From the NCBI GenBank assembly GCA_028293125.1, contig JAQGPJ010000072.1, forward strand, positions 29,611-93,610: a stretch of 64,000 bases of DNA, written 5' to 3'. This document shows positions 28,859 through 37,952 of this stretch, piece after piece (position 1 is the stretch's first letter; each line of letters opens with the position of its first letter). The DNA comes from Verrucomicrobiales bacterium. GTDB lineage: Bacteria > Verrucomicrobiota > Verrucomicrobiia > Verrucomicrobiales > V1-33. Made by a program: the position numbers and the translations under genes. The notes below the pieces were generated by a model. It searched no databases and was not told where the DNA came from. It saw only the letters and a list, made by a program, of their open reading frames with translations.

Positions 28859-29728
28859 ATGATCCGCATTGGAACCGCCAGCTGGGCTGACCCTGAATTT
28901 GTCCGGGACTGGTATCCCGCGAAACTGCCGGCCGCAAAACGCCTGCCGTGGTATGCGGAGCATTTAAACTATGTGGAGGTGAACTCCTCCTTCTATGCCA
29001 TTCCGGCGGCCAAATCGGTCCGCGGCTGGGCTGAGAACACGCCGGAGGGATTTCTGTTCGACGTGAAGCTGCACCGGCTCTTCTCCCATCACATGGCGCG
29101 TTCCGACACTCTGCCCAAGGACCTGCGGCCGCTGGCCTCTGTGAACCCGCGTGGAAATGTCATTCCCACCCCGGAGCTGATCCTGGCGATGGCCGAGCGC
29201 ACATGTGAGGAACTTCACCCCCTGCGGGCGGCGGGGAAACTGGGAGTGCTCCTGCTCCAGCTGTCGCCATCCTTCAGTCCCCACAAGGCACAGCTGGAGA
29301 GCTTGGACACCCTTCTGGGGGCGTTTCCCAGTTTCAAGGTGGCCGTGGAGCTGCGCAACCGCAACTGGATGGAGGAGGGACAGAAGGCGAAAACGGTGAG
29401 GTTTTTCACCTCGCGCAAAATCCCCATGGTCCTGGTGGACACACCGGAAAGCGGACACTTCACCGTGATGCCCGCACTGAACATCATCACCGATCCGGAA
29501 ACCGCCTACCTGCGGCTGCATGGCCGGGATGAGGAGTTCTATTTAACAGGCAAAACCGTCGCCGAGCGGTTCAACTATCTGTATTCGGAGGATGAGCTGC
29601 AGGGTATCGCTGAGCGTGTAAAAGGTCTCGCCGCAAGGGCCGGGGAGGTCCGCGTGGCTTTCAACAACAACCATTCGGACTATGCGCCGAAGGCGGCCAT
29701 GAGGCTGCGGGAAATTCTGCAGGCCTGA
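28859..29728 (+). CDS. DUF72 family protein
   Basis: This is 289 residues from ATG 28859. DUF72 hallmarks are MIRIGTASWADPEF, the YAEHLNYVEVNSSFYAIP block, W(A)ENTPEGFLFDVKLHRLFSHH, GKLGVLLLQLSPSF, AVELRNRNWM, AYLRLHGRDEEFY and the terminal VAFNNNHSDYAPKAAMRLRE. The family adopts a TIM-barrel-like fold (YecE) of unknown biochemical function. It stands alone, with non-coding DNA on both sides. Confidence 0.93.
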   Translation: MIRIGTASWADPEFVRDWYPAKLPAAKRLPWYAEHLNYVEVNSSFYAIPAAKSVRGWAENTPEGFLFDVKLHRLFSHHMARSDTLPKDLRPLASVNPRGNVIPTPELILAMAERTCEELHPLRAAGKLGVLLLQLSPSFSPHKAQLESLDTLLGAFPSFKVAVELRNRNWMEEGQKAKTVRFFTSRKIPMVLVDTPESGHFTVMPALNIITDPETAYLRLHGRDEEFYLTGKTVAERFNYLYSEDELQGIAERVKGLAARAGEVRVAFNNNHSDYAPKAAMRLREILQA

Positions 29729-30137
29729 GCCTTTGCATGCCGGGCGGGCGGCGCTTCGCTCAACATCCGGATTTTTCCGGCGGGGAGAGTGACGATTTGA
29801 ACGGCGGGAGAACCAACCTGCGATGAAGTATGGGAACCAATAGTGATGACTGGATTTCCGGCTTTCCCCCCGGCCGAAGGACCCCTCGCGGGGCAGATGT
29901 CCAACTTGGCAAGGACGTGTGGACCACAATTGCTGAAGGTAAACCCCAGCCATTCCTCCACCCGCTCCAACTGCCGGCCATGGCGGAGAGTTTACGCCCG
30001 GCGGGCAAGGGGGGCGCATCACGCCGCCCGGATGAATCTCAAGCGGAGCGGCTACGCAGGCCTTTGGGGATCAGGTTTTTTTCATTACGGCATTTCTTTT
30101 ATGCATGCGGTGGGCCGCACCGCGCCGTTTACTTTGC
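29729..30137. other. Intergenic stretch, nothing recognised
   Basis: These 409 bases have only short frames with Arg/Pro/Ser-biased residues and no family resemblance. I found no repeat, RNA or promoter that I could support. Confidence 0.5.
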
Positions 30138-30434
30138 ATGAACTCATCCTCAAAGCCCTTCCCTCCCTCCACCAGCGACAAATCCAGTCCTGCAGAATCT
30201 CCCCGCGAAGGGAACACCAATCTCAAACCCGAGGATTTTCCCTCCGGCGACGAAGAGGACCGGGAGGGCGGAAATGCCGGCCCTGAGGAAAAGCGGCAGC
30301 CTGATGGCAGAACGCCCCGCGAAAATCCATCTCTTTCCGAGGTGGAGAAAAATGACGCTGCAGATTGGACGAAACGGACGCCGGCGGGCACACCCATAAA
30401 ACCAGGGACCGAGAATCCCACCACCTACAAGTAG
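30138..30434 (+). CDS. Small, probably disordered hypothetical protein
   Basis: This is 98 residues from ATG 30138. The composition is strongly hydrophilic, rich in Ser, Pro, Glu, Asp, Lys and Gly (SPREGNTNLKPEDFPSGDEE; TPIKPGTENPTTYK), lacks hydrophobic segments and looks intrinsically disordered. The amino-acid profile is more protein-like than the neighbouring shadow frames, which is the only argument for coding. No family was recognised. It stands in a gene-poor region. Confidence 0.4.
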   Translation: MNSSSKPFPPSTSDKSSPAESPREGNTNLKPEDFPSGDEEDREGGNAGPEEKRQPDGRTPRENPSLSEVEKNDAADWTKRTPAGTPIKPGTENPTTYK

Positions 30435-30788
30435 CAAGGATTTGTTTCTGACAAAACACACAGTCCTTTTTCCCTTTTCTGTGAGCCCCCGGTAATAAAA
30501 CATTCCTGGGTTTTGAACGTTCCTGCAAATCAGGGGCATCCGTCACTGCTGAGAAGGCTCCCAAAAACTCCCTTCGGGCTTCTGCGAACTCCTTTAACAG
30601 GAAAAAGATGGGTTTTGCTGCGCAGTCGGAACCCCTGCGCCATTTTTCATCTGCATTTTCCGGGCCAGTATCCCACCAGCGGGTGGCGCTTTTGGAAACC
30701 AAAATCTTTAGAGACTTCTCAGGCACCGGTTTCCACCGGAGAAAATCCACCAAGTCTGCCGCCACGCCCAAAGGGAGGCGGTGTCACC
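30435..30788. other. Intergenic stretch, nothing recognised
   Basis: These 354 bases lie between the small disordered ORF and the response-regulator remnant. No protein-like frame, repeat or RNA could be supported. Confidence 0.45.
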
Positions 30789-30935
30789 ATGCCAGAGCTG
30801 GATGGCCACAGTATGCTGCGCGAGCTGCGGGAGGATCCAAGCCAGCGTGAACACGCCCTTCATTTTCCTGACCGCCCGCGGCTAGTGCGCGGACCTGCAC
30901 ACCGGCATGAATCCGGGAGGGCGGGAAGCCTTCCC
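30789..30935 (+). pseudogene. Response-regulator receiver-domain fragment
   Basis: From ATG 30789, MPELDGHSMLRELREDPSQRE matches the stretch after the phospho-acceptor Asp of REC domains. Continuing in another frame, TPFIFLTARG, then a stop, then ADLHTGMN matches the beta4 strand (Thr/Lys-proximal 'PFIFLTA') and following helix of the same domain. At least one frameshift and one nonsense codon are present, and the N-terminal half with the acceptor Asp is missing. It points towards the opposite-strand sensor-kinase remnant. Confidence 0.6.
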
Positions 30936-31036
30936 TCAGCTGCCGCCGGGTTTGGGCGCAGTCCCCTTTCCCGCAGGCTCCATTCCTTTCCTCATAAGCC
31001 CGCTTCAGGGCGGTCTGCAGGCTGCCGCTGTGCACG

Positions 31037-31690
31037 GTCGCAGATTTCCCCGTCGCCTCCAGACCGTCCATCTCCGGCATCTGCACATCCAGAAGAATGA
31101 CATCGTAAGGCGTCCTGCGCAGGGTCAACAGCCGCTGGAGCTTTATATTCTGCATGCTCAGCAGGCTGAACCCAGCAACGAAAACCTTGCGGCAGTGTGC
31201 AGCGCCATGCCAATGGAGGCGCCGGACACAAACATGATGGTGATGCCCGGCATATGGGAGCACAGCGCCAGCAGGGATGATTCTATAATCCAAAGCCCCA
31301 GGCGCCGCAGTGTCCGGAGCAGGGTCAGCCGCAACAGGAAAATCCCGGTGCCGGCCAAGGCAAACCCTGCAGCTGTGGGAGGCGGGGGCCGCCGGGGCGC
31401 CAAGTCCGGCAGCGCCGGAAAACAGGAGACAAGGGCCGCGAAGCCACAATCACAGTCCAGCGCATACTCCACGGAGATCAGCAGCCCGATGCCTCCCGCC
31501 AGCACTCCGCACAGGATAGCCGATCCGCGGCAAACGCAGGGCGAAGGCCGCCAGTCCCAGCCCGCTCACCAGAAAACAGATGCCCGTGAGATAGTGCTGG
31601 GCACAAAATCCGGCCCGACTCCCACCAAAGACATGCTTCCGATGTGCCAGCCCACTAGGACCAGAATCCCAAAACGGCGCAGAGGAGGCC
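31037..31690 (-). pseudogene. Hybrid sensor kinase remnant (membrane domain and receiver fragment)
   Basis: On the minus strand, fragments in several frames read as a multi-helix membrane sensor. The clearest is AGGIGLLISVEYALDCDCGF, followed by AAGFALAGTGIFLLRLTLLR and GLWIIESSLLALC, reminiscent of the repeated membrane halves of many hybrid histidine kinases. It is followed directly (31115 to 31050) by TLRRTPYDVILLDVQMPEMDGLEAT, an unmistakable receiver phospho-acceptor region. The HisKA and HATPase domains that should lie between are absent, so an internal deletion has fused the two ends. Stops and frameshifts elsewhere confirm decay. Confidence 0.6.
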
Positions 31691-31850
31691 ACTGATGCCC
31701 GCCAGCAGACATGACCGCCGCGGGCGGGGAAAGGAAAACCGGCCTGTGCTATGGAGCCACAGGCTATGCTTTCCGGTCAATCCTGCGAGCGAATCAAGCC
31801 GCCGGAATGCAGTTCGGCCCCGGCAAAGGGACATCATGATTAAAAGTAAA

Positions 31851-32981
31851 TCATTCCGCCAAAAATGTGAAGAGAGTGGTCTCCTTTAAAGGCTTGTCAG
31901 GGCGGACCACGATGGACGGAAAATCCGGGTGGTGGATGGCATCGGGATAATGCTGGGTCTCCAAACAGACCGCCGTGTTGCCCAGATGGTTCCCTGTGTA
32001 AAGCTGCACGGCGGGCTGCGTGGTCCGGACCTCCATGATCCGTCCGCTTTTGGGCTCCGTCAGACGCGCGGCCAGCTTCATGGCGGAGCCGCCATCCAGC
32101 ACAAAATTGTGATCGTAACCGCCCATTCCCGGCTTCAACTGATCCATGCGGCTGCCGATGCGGGTGGGCTGGCTGAAATCCACGGGTGTCCCTTTGAGGG
32201 ACAGCATTTCCCCCGTGGGAATCAGTTCGGCGTCCGTGGGGGTGTATTTCTCTGACGGTATCCTCAGGACGTGATCCAGAGCGCTGCCGCCGCCCGCCAG
32301 ATTGAAGTAGGCGTGGTTGGTCAGGTTCGCGATCGTCGGCTTGTCAGCGACAGCCTCATAGTCCAGCCGGAGTTCGTTCCGGTCCGTGAGGGTGTAGGTC
32401 ACGGAGGTCCTCAGATTGCCGGGAAATCCCTCCTCGCCATCCGGACTCAGGTAGGTCAGTTTCACAAAGGCCCTGTCCTTGGTGGTTCCGGTGTCCGCCA
32501 CGGTCCAAACGGACTGGGCAAACCCCTTCCGACCGCCGTGGATGGTGTTTTTCCGGTCGTTGGCCGTCAGCTTGTAAGGGGTGCCGTCGAGTTCGAACTG
32601 TGCCCCCTTGATCCGGTTGGCCACCCGGCCGATGATGGCGGCGGCACCGTTGAAGCCGCCGGCAAATTTCTCCAGACTGTCCGTGGTCAGCACCACATTG
32701 GTGAACCGGCCGTCACGGTCCGGTGCTTGGAGTTCCTTGATGATGGCTCCATAGCTGATGATCCGCACACTCATGCCTTTGTGGTTGCTCAGAGTGATCA
32801 GATAGACCGTTGCTCCATCCTGCATCTTTCCAAAAACACTCTGATCCACTTGGAATGAAGGATTGGCCCCGGACGATGGGGCCGTGGCTGCAGACTGACC
32901 GGGAGTTTGGGCTCTGACGGATTCAGGACCAGGGGAAGCGGTCAAAGCCAGCGCTGCCATCAATCGGGGAAAGGTCTTCAT
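31851..32981 (-). CDS. galM: Secreted aldose 1-epimerase
   Basis: This is 376 residues. The start at 32981 gives MKTFPRLMAALALTASPGPESVRAQ, a signal peptide. The mutarotase fold shows LSNHKGMSVRIISYGAIIKEL, GFNGAAAIIGRVANRIKGAQF, NDRKNTIHGGRKGFAQSVWT, NLTNHAYFNLAGG (catalytic His region) and, later, PTDAELIPTGEML, YDHNFVLDGG and VQLYTGNHLG. The enzyme interconverts alpha and beta anomers of aldoses, here outside the cytoplasm. It lies downstream of a lactonase-like gene and a GH76-like gene on the same strand, a coherent sugar-processing set. Confidence 0.93.
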   Translation of the reverse strand: MKTFPRLMAALALTASPGPESVRAQTPGQSAATAPSSGANPSFQVDQSVFGKMQDGATVYLITLSNHKGMSVRIISYGAIIKELQAPDRDGRFTNVVLTTDSLEKFAGGFNGAAAIIGRVANRIKGAQFELDGTPYKLTANDRKNTIHGGRKGFAQSVWTVADTGTTKDRAFVKLTYLSPDGEEGFPGNLRTSVTYTLTDRNELRLDYEAVADKPTIANLTNHAYFNLAGGGSALDHVLRIPSEKYTPTDAELIPTGEMLSLKGTPVDFSQPTRIGSRMDQLKPGMGGYDHNFVLDGGSAMKLAARLTEPKSGRIMEVRTTQPAVQLYTGNHLGNTAVCLETQHYPDAIHHPDFPSIVVRPDKPLKETTLFTFLAE

Positions 32982-33044
32982 AAGGAAAAAGAGTGGGTGC
33001 GGCACGGAGCCGGTGGAGTTGGTCAGAGGGGAGGTCCTGGACTT

Positions 33045-33947
33045 TCAATAAGCCCCCTTCACCCGCATCCGGAGGCCGTAAACCCGTTTGCCCGCCGTGA
33101 TGAAAAGCAGGTGACGGTCCTTTCCGGCGAAGCTCACATTTCCAGTCCAGGGTTCCGGGATGGGGATGTTGGTCAGTTTTTTTCCGGTTTTGTCAAAAAC
33201 CGTGACGCCGCTTCCGGTGAGATAGACATTGCCGTCGGCGTCGATCGTCATGCCGTCGGATCCCATTTGGCAGAAAAGCGTTTTGTTCTCCAGAGTGCCG
33301 TCCGTCTTGACGGTATAGGAGTAGGTTTTGCGGGCTCCGATATCCGCCACATAAAGGGTTTTCCCGTCGGGGGTGCCGATGATCCCGTTGGGCTGCTTCA
33401 GATCCGTGGCCACCGGCGTGGCGGCTTTGGTTTTGATATCGAAGTAATAGACGTATTGCCCCGGCTGCTGGCTGGCCTTGTCCCGCGTCCAGTAGTCGCG
33501 TGTGTAAAGAGGGTCCGTGAAGTGGAAATTGCCGTCCGGGCGGATCCACAGATCATTGGGGCCGTTCAGCAGCTTGCCGCCGAAGTCCTTAAGCAGCACC
33601 GTGACTTTCTTATCGGGGGCAATGGACCAGAGTTCGTTCTTTTCATCCGCGCAGGCGATCAGGTTGCCCGCCTTGTCGAAAAAGGTGCCGTTGCTGCGGC
33701 CCGCGGGCTTGAGCCAGTCGGTGAAGGATCCGTCCGCGGCGCTGTACTTCACGATGCGGTCGTTCGGCTGATCCGTGAAGAACACATTGCCCTCCGGGTC
33801 CACCGCCGGTCCCTCGGTGAAAATATACCCTTCGCTCAGCACCTCCACTTTGGCTCCCTCGGCCACCGGATCCGCCGCCTCCGCGGCACGGGCTGTCAAA
33901 GCGCTGAACAGAAGGAGACCGGGGAAGAGCAAAGGTATCAATTTCAT
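33045..33947 (-). CDS. Secreted SMP-30/gluconolactonase-type beta-propeller
   Basis: This is 300 residues with a signal peptide (MKLIPLLFPGLLLFSALTARA). Motifs are GYIFTEGPAVDPEGNVFFTDQ (metal-ligand Glu), GRSNGTFFDKAGNLIACAD, LNGPNDLWIRPDGNFHFTDP (metal-binding Asn/Asp block) and IGTPDGKTLYVADIGARKTY, then SDGMTIDADGNVYLTG. These are the metal-site residues of SMP-30-like lactonases. It likely hydrolyses sugar lactones in the periplasm. Because a PQQ-type sugar dehydrogenase, which would produce lactones, is encoded 1.5 kb away, a functional link is plausible. Confidence 0.92.
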   Translation of the reverse strand: MKLIPLLFPGLLLFSALTARAAEAADPVAEGAKVEVLSEGYIFTEGPAVDPEGNVFFTDQPNDRIVKYSAADGSFTDWLKPAGRSNGTFFDKAGNLIACADEKNELWSIAPDKKVTVLLKDFGGKLLNGPNDLWIRPDGNFHFTDPLYTRDYWTRDKASQQPGQYVYYFDIKTKAATPVATDLKQPNGIIGTPDGKTLYVADIGARKTYSYTVKTDGTLENKTLFCQMGSDGMTIDADGNVYLTGSGVTVFDKTGKKLTNIPIPEPWTGNVSFAGKDRHLLFITAGKRVYGLRMRVKGAY

Positions 33948-34037
33948 GGCGGCAGCCTATTCATCGCCCTCCGGCAGCACAAGCTTTCATCCGTTTCCTC
34001 CCCAACCGCGTCAGCGGACCCGACAGTCACGATCCGG

Positions 34038-35168
34038 TCAGGGGGAGCCGATTTCCAGCAGGGAAACCGGAGAATCCAAGCCGGGAATCATCTGCAGCAG
34101 CACCACCGCGCTGCTGCACCCCCAGGAGAACCGCAGTCCCTCCGGGGTGGGCCGCGGCCAGCGGTTCCAACAGAGATTGTCCGCGGCGCGGCGGGCGGTC
34201 CAAGCGGCCTCGGCGTTTTTCCGCAGCCAGGGCGCGAAGGCACCCTGCTCGTTCCGGTCCTTCACAAACTTGGAAATCCACCGCACTCCGATGCCGTTGA
34301 ACCCCCCTCCGTCGCCCCTTTCATTGCCGCCGGGGAGCCAGCCTCCGTTGCGGCACAGCACGTTCATGGTGAAGGCGGCGGCCAGTCCGGCGTCCTGATA
34401 GTAGCCCAGCAGGTGGGCCGCGCCGGCAAAGGTCCCCTGATTGTAGGAAAACGACATGGGGCTCACACGGCCACCGATGTGTATATTGTCGCTGACCCGA
34501 CCGGTCCGCGGATCGAAAAGGGTGGCGCGCTCCCAGAGAAAAAGCTGCCGCGCCTTGTCAAAGTAGCCCTGCTCCGCAGTGGCTTTTCCAAGCAGAAAGG
34601 CGGCGATGGAGCCCGGGCCGTTCACACAGGCGTTTTTGGACTGGTTGTTCGTTTTCCACCACAGGCCGCCACCCAGATCCGGGGAAATGGCCCGCGCATA
34701 ACAAAGATCGAAATTCTCTTTGGCCACACTGCGGAACTCCGTGCTGCCGCTGAGCAGACAGCCCCGCGCGCAGGCGATGACCATCCACATGATGTCGTCG
34801 TTGAATTCATTGTGCGCCCAGTTCCGACCGTGGTCCGCCAGAAATCCATGGAACAGGCGTGTGAACATCTCCAGATGCCGGGGGTTCCGCGTGCGTTCGA
34901 AGGTGTCCAGCACCATCTCCATCTGCTCCGCCCGCATCCAGTAGGAGACCTTGCCGCCGTCCGTGGACTCCCGGAACCAGGCGAGTCCGTCCTTTTCCTC
35001 ATAGAAGGCTTTGGTGTGGGCCTCAAACAGCGCATCCGCCTCCGCCGCCCCCACGTCCGCCCTGCCCATCGTGACGGCTCCCATTCCCATGGTCCAAACA
35101 GCGGCCAGAGTCATCCAGGCGCGGCGCGTGATGGAGAACCGCTGTTTGCGGCGGGTGGGGGGGATCAT
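34038..35168 (-). CDS. Glycoside hydrolase family 76-like secreted protein
   Basis: This is 376 residues. The N-terminus has a twin-arginine-like stretch (ITRRAWMTLAAVWTMGMGAVTMG), so export is likely. The alpha/alpha-barrel shows WAHNEFNDDIMWMVIACARG (adjacent Asp pair where GH76 has its catalytic DD), ISPDLGGGLWWKTNNQSKNACVNGPGSI, MSFSYNQGTFAGAAHLLGYY and WNRWPRPTPEG. GH76 enzymes are endo-alpha-1,6-mannanases, so the expected substrate is alpha-mannan, though family members from this phylum are uncharacterised. It is divergent from the PQQ-type dehydrogenase gene across 235 bases. Confidence 0.85.
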   Translation of the reverse strand: MIPPTRRKQRFSITRRAWMTLAAVWTMGMGAVTMGRADVGAAEADALFEAHTKAFYEEKDGLAWFRESTDGGKVSYWMRAEQMEMVLDTFERTRNPRHLEMFTRLFHGFLADHGRNWAHNEFNDDIMWMVIACARGCLLSGSTEFRSVAKENFDLCYARAISPDLGGGLWWKTNNQSKNACVNGPGSIAAFLLGKATAEQGYFDKARQLFLWERATLFDPRTGRVSDNIHIGGRVSPMSFSYNQGTFAGAAHLLGYYQDAGLAAAFTMNVLCRNGGWLPGGNERGDGGGFNGIGVRWISKFVKDRNEQGAFAPWLRKNAEAAWTARRAADNLCWNRWPRPTPEGLRFSWGCSSAVVLLQMIPGLDSPVSLLEIGSP

Positions 35169-35403
35169 GAGAGAAGGAGTGATGGTGAAATCAGGAATGC
35201 CGCGAGCGGATCAGAACAGAACAGAGAACATGGGCGCGGATCCAGAAACCGGCACGGAGGATGTGCTGGAAAAACACGGATGAAAAAACGGTAACGGCTC
35301 CGCGCTTCTCCGGGCTGCGGACGCACCAGGCCGTGACAAACCAGGGAAGCCGATTGCGGAGTTGCCGGGAAGCCGGCACCATCTCCCCCTTCCCGGCAGT
35401 CCC

Positions 35404-37140
35404 ATGCAAGCCCCGTCCCGCCTCCTCCCGTTTTTCCTCACTTCGGTTCTGGCTTTTTCCGGCGGTATGACGGCCAGGCTGGGGGCGCAGGAATCCTCAA
35501 GGAAAGGCGGCGATCCTGAATCCTACCGCCGCTATGCGCTGACCCACGACGGGAATGTGGTCAATGGTCAAAGGCTCTTCAACGACGCCACGCTACTGTG
35601 CGCCAACTGCCACTCGGCCGGTGGCCAAGAGGACAAGGCCGGGCCCAATCTTTCCGCCGCCGGGGACGCGTTTGGCCGGCGCGATCTGGTGCAGTCGGTG
35701 CTGTTCCCCTCGGCCACCATCTCGCCCGGCTACGGCGCGGTTTTTGTGGAGACAAAGGACGGCGCCGCCTGGCAGGGGACACTCAAAAATAAAACCGACG
35801 CCGGACTGGAACTGATGGGCGTGGACGGCAAAAGGATCTCCATTGCCTCGGCGGACATCAAACAGCAGACTGCGCTGCCCATTTCCCTGATGCCGGAGAG
35901 GCTGCAAAACAATCTGACCCTGCAGGAGTTCACCGACCTCATCGAATACCTCACCACGCTGAAGCAGGCGGACTCCACGCTGGTCAGCAACCACGGCATG
36001 CCGGCCGACATTCCCGCGCTGGCAAAACCGGTGGCGCTCAGGCCTTTTTTCGCCTCCGAGTTCAAATTCCCCCGCGAACGGGCGGAAAGCGGCCTGACCT
36101 CCATGCGGCAGATGCCCGGATCCAGTGATGTGTTTTTTGTCCTGCACCAGAGAGGCACGGTGTGGAGGGTGGTGAAAACCGCGGAAGGTGAGGAGCGGAC
36201 TGTCTTCGCCGACCTGCCAACCGAGGTTTTCAGCGAGCGCGGACCGAATGGCATGCTGGATATGGCCTTTCATCCCCATGTCCGGGAGAACCGGAAATAT
36301 TACCTTTTCTATCAGGTCTTTGAGGATGGCAAAGTCACCACGCACATTGTGGAGAAGGAGTTTTCACCGGATTTCAAAACCGACTCCGGCAAACCGCCGC
36401 GGCTGATTCTGAAAATCGCCAGCGTGGCCGAGGACCACAGCGGGGGCTGTCTCGAATTCGGGCCCGACGGGATGCTTTACCTCGTGATGGGGGACACAGG
36501 CCCGCACAACGACCCCAATGGCCATGCCCAGAATCTTCAACTGCTGCTGGGGAAGATGCTGCGGATCGATGTGGACCACCAGGATCCCGGCCTGGCCTAT
36601 GCCATTCCGAAAGACAATCCCTTCATGGGCCAGCCGGATGCCCGTCCCGAAATTTGGGCTTACGGTCTCCGGAATCCATGGCGCTTCAGCTTTGACCGGC
36701 AGACCGGCGATCTGTGGCTGGCGGACGTCGGCCAGGACCGCGTGGAGGAGGTGGACATCATCCAAAAAGGCGGCAACTACGGCTGGAGTGTTTACGAGGG
36801 GTATGAGCCTTTCTCCAACCAGTATCGGAAGGAGGGCCGCACCTTTTTGAAGCCGGTGTTTGCCTACCGCCGCAAATACGGCAATTCCATCACTGGCGGG
36901 CATGTTTACCGGGGTGACAAAAATTCCCCGTTCAACGGCGTCTATGTCTGCGCTGACTACACTTCCAAACTGATTTTTGGCCTGACGCTGGAGAACGGGG
37001 CGTTGAAGACCGTCCGCCGGATCGGCAAAGCTCCCCAGCGCATCGTGTCATTCAGCGAGGACGCTGCGGGCAATCTGTATGTGGTGGGCTACGAGGGGGC
37101 GATTTACCGCATCGATTTCACCGAAGGCCGTTTTGAGTGA
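35404..37140 (+). CDS. PQQ-type sugar dehydrogenase with N-terminal c-haem module
   Basis: This is 578 residues. The ATG at 35404 gives a signal peptide (LLPFFLTSVLAFSGGMTARLGAQ). A cytochrome c-like module follows with CANCHSAGGQEDKAGPNL near residue 65, typical of planctomycete/verrucomicrobial haem-binding modules. From about residue 205 there is a soluble-glucose-dehydrogenase-type six-bladed propeller: LTSMRQMPGSSDVFFVLHQRG, GPNGMLDMAFHPHVREN, DHSGGCLEFGPDGMLYLVMG, YGLRNPWRFSFDRQTGDLWL, ADVGQDRVEEVDII and NYGWSVYEGYEPF. It likely oxidises periplasmic sugars and passes electrons through the haem to the respiratory chain, e.g. towards the cbb3 oxidase. Confidence 0.92.
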   Translation: MQAPSRLLPFFLTSVLAFSGGMTARLGAQESSRKGGDPESYRRYALTHDGNVVNGQRLFNDATLLCANCHSAGGQEDKAGPNLSAAGDAFGRRDLVQSVLFPSATISPGYGAVFVETKDGAAWQGTLKNKTDAGLELMGVDGKRISIASADIKQQTALPISLMPERLQNNLTLQEFTDLIEYLTTLKQADSTLVSNHGMPADIPALAKPVALRPFFASEFKFPRERAESGLTSMRQMPGSSDVFFVLHQRGTVWRVVKTAEGEERTVFADLPTEVFSERGPNGMLDMAFHPHVRENRKYYLFYQVFEDGKVTTHIVEKEFSPDFKTDSGKPPRLILKIASVAEDHSGGCLEFGPDGMLYLVMGDTGPHNDPNGHAQNLQLLLGKMLRIDVDHQDPGLAYAIPKDNPFMGQPDARPEIWAYGLRNPWRFSFDRQTGDLWLADVGQDRVEEVDIIQKGGNYGWSVYEGYEPFSNQYRKEGRTFLKPVFAYRRKYGNSITGGHVYRGDKNSPFNGVYVCADYTSKLIFGLTLENGALKTVRRIGKAPQRIVSFSEDAAGNLYVVGYEGAIYRIDFTEGRFE

Positions 37141-37141
37141 G

Positions 37142-37185
37142 GAAAATCCCGGTCGGTCCATGAAAGTCCCGCCGCCGGGATTTTC
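37142..37185. terminator. Bidirectional hairpin terminator between convergent genes
   Basis: GAAAATCCCGG (37142-37152) and its exact complement CCGGGATTTTC (37175-37185) form an 11-bp stem that begins one base after the dehydrogenase stop. The A-run/T-run at the stem ends makes it usable for both the plus-strand dehydrogenase and the minus-strand lipoprotein gene. Confidence 0.75.
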
Positions 37186-37221
37186 ATTCCGGGGAATTCC
37201 AAAGGATCATCCCTGCCTGCT

Positions 37222-37941
37222 CTACTGCAGCGAGGCCTTGGCGTCCAGCAAGGCATAGGAGCCGCCGTTGTGAGTGATCCGTTTGCCGGAGCCAGCCGCC
37301 GAGGCCAGCTGGCTGGAAGTGCCGGCCAGTTCGTAGGCGGCGGAGCTGATGGAGACGCCGGAGTCCTTGACGGAGGCGAAGGCCACGACGGCTTTGTTCT
37401 CTTCATTAGCGACTGGAACCGCGAAGTCCGAGCCGTACTGGCGGACCACCTCCGCACGGGCGGCGGATTTCCACTCCATGTCCACCTGGGCGATCTCCTT
37501 CGTCTCCTCCGTCTTCACCTCGGCGACTTCCTTCTCCACTGCCGCGGCAGGCTTGCCGGCGGTGGCGGCCTGTTTGCGGACAGTGGCGATTCTGGTCTGG
37601 CTTTTCTGCCGGATAACCGTCTTTTTCCGCTCGAACCGGGGAGCCAGTTTCCGCATCTCGCCCGCGATCAGGCCATCCAGCTTCAGTTCAGCCACACGGC
37701 GCAGGATTTCCTTATCGCCAGCCCCGAGGTTTTTGTATTTGCGGATGGTTTTGGAGATGGCCGCGATATTGCCCACGCTGACCGGCGATCCGTCCGTCCC
37801 GGCTACAAATTTGGTCTCATCCTTTTTACCGAACACCGGTCCGTCCAGATCAGTGGAGTCGGCTCCCTGCGGCGTGGAGCCGCAGGAAACCAGCAGAAAC
37901 AATGGGACGCAGAGCGGAAGCAGACGGAAGGTGGCGTTCAT
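37222..37941 (-). CDS. Hypothetical lipoprotein, paralogue of the 41598-42254 gene
   Basis: This is 239 residues with a lipoprotein signal peptide and lipobox (LFLLVSCGS). A charged middle part (RKLAPRFERKKTVIRQKSQT; AAVEKEVAEVKTEETKE) is probably helical. The C-terminal block DMEWKSAARAEVVRQYGSDF...VPVANEENKAVVAFASVKDSGV is closely shared with the other lipoprotein of this cluster. No known family was recognised. It is the last gene of a minus-strand set with the FecR/beta-helix and barrel genes, suggesting an envelope function. The start is 11 bases after the FecR-protein stop, so they are co-transcribed. Confidence 0.75.
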   Translation of the reverse strand: MNATFRLLPLCVPLFLLVSCGSTPQGADSTDLDGPVFGKKDETKFVAGTDGSPVSVGNIAAISKTIRKYKNLGAGDKEILRRVAELKLDGLIAGEMRKLAPRFERKKTVIRQKSQTRIATVRKQAATAGKPAAAVEKEVAEVKTEETKEIAQVDMEWKSAARAEVVRQYGSDFAVPVANEENKAVVAFASVKDSGVSISSAAYELAGTSSQLASAAGSGKRITHNGGSYALLDAKASLQ

Positions 37942-37952
37942 GGCGGTGCGGC

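Noticed and set aside
32907..35294. 795-residue open frame on the plus strand opposite the epimerase, lactonase and GH76-like genes
   Set aside because: It is the antisense of three well-supported genes, with Gly/Arg/Val/His-biased residues and no family pattern; such frames arise from high-GC codon bias.
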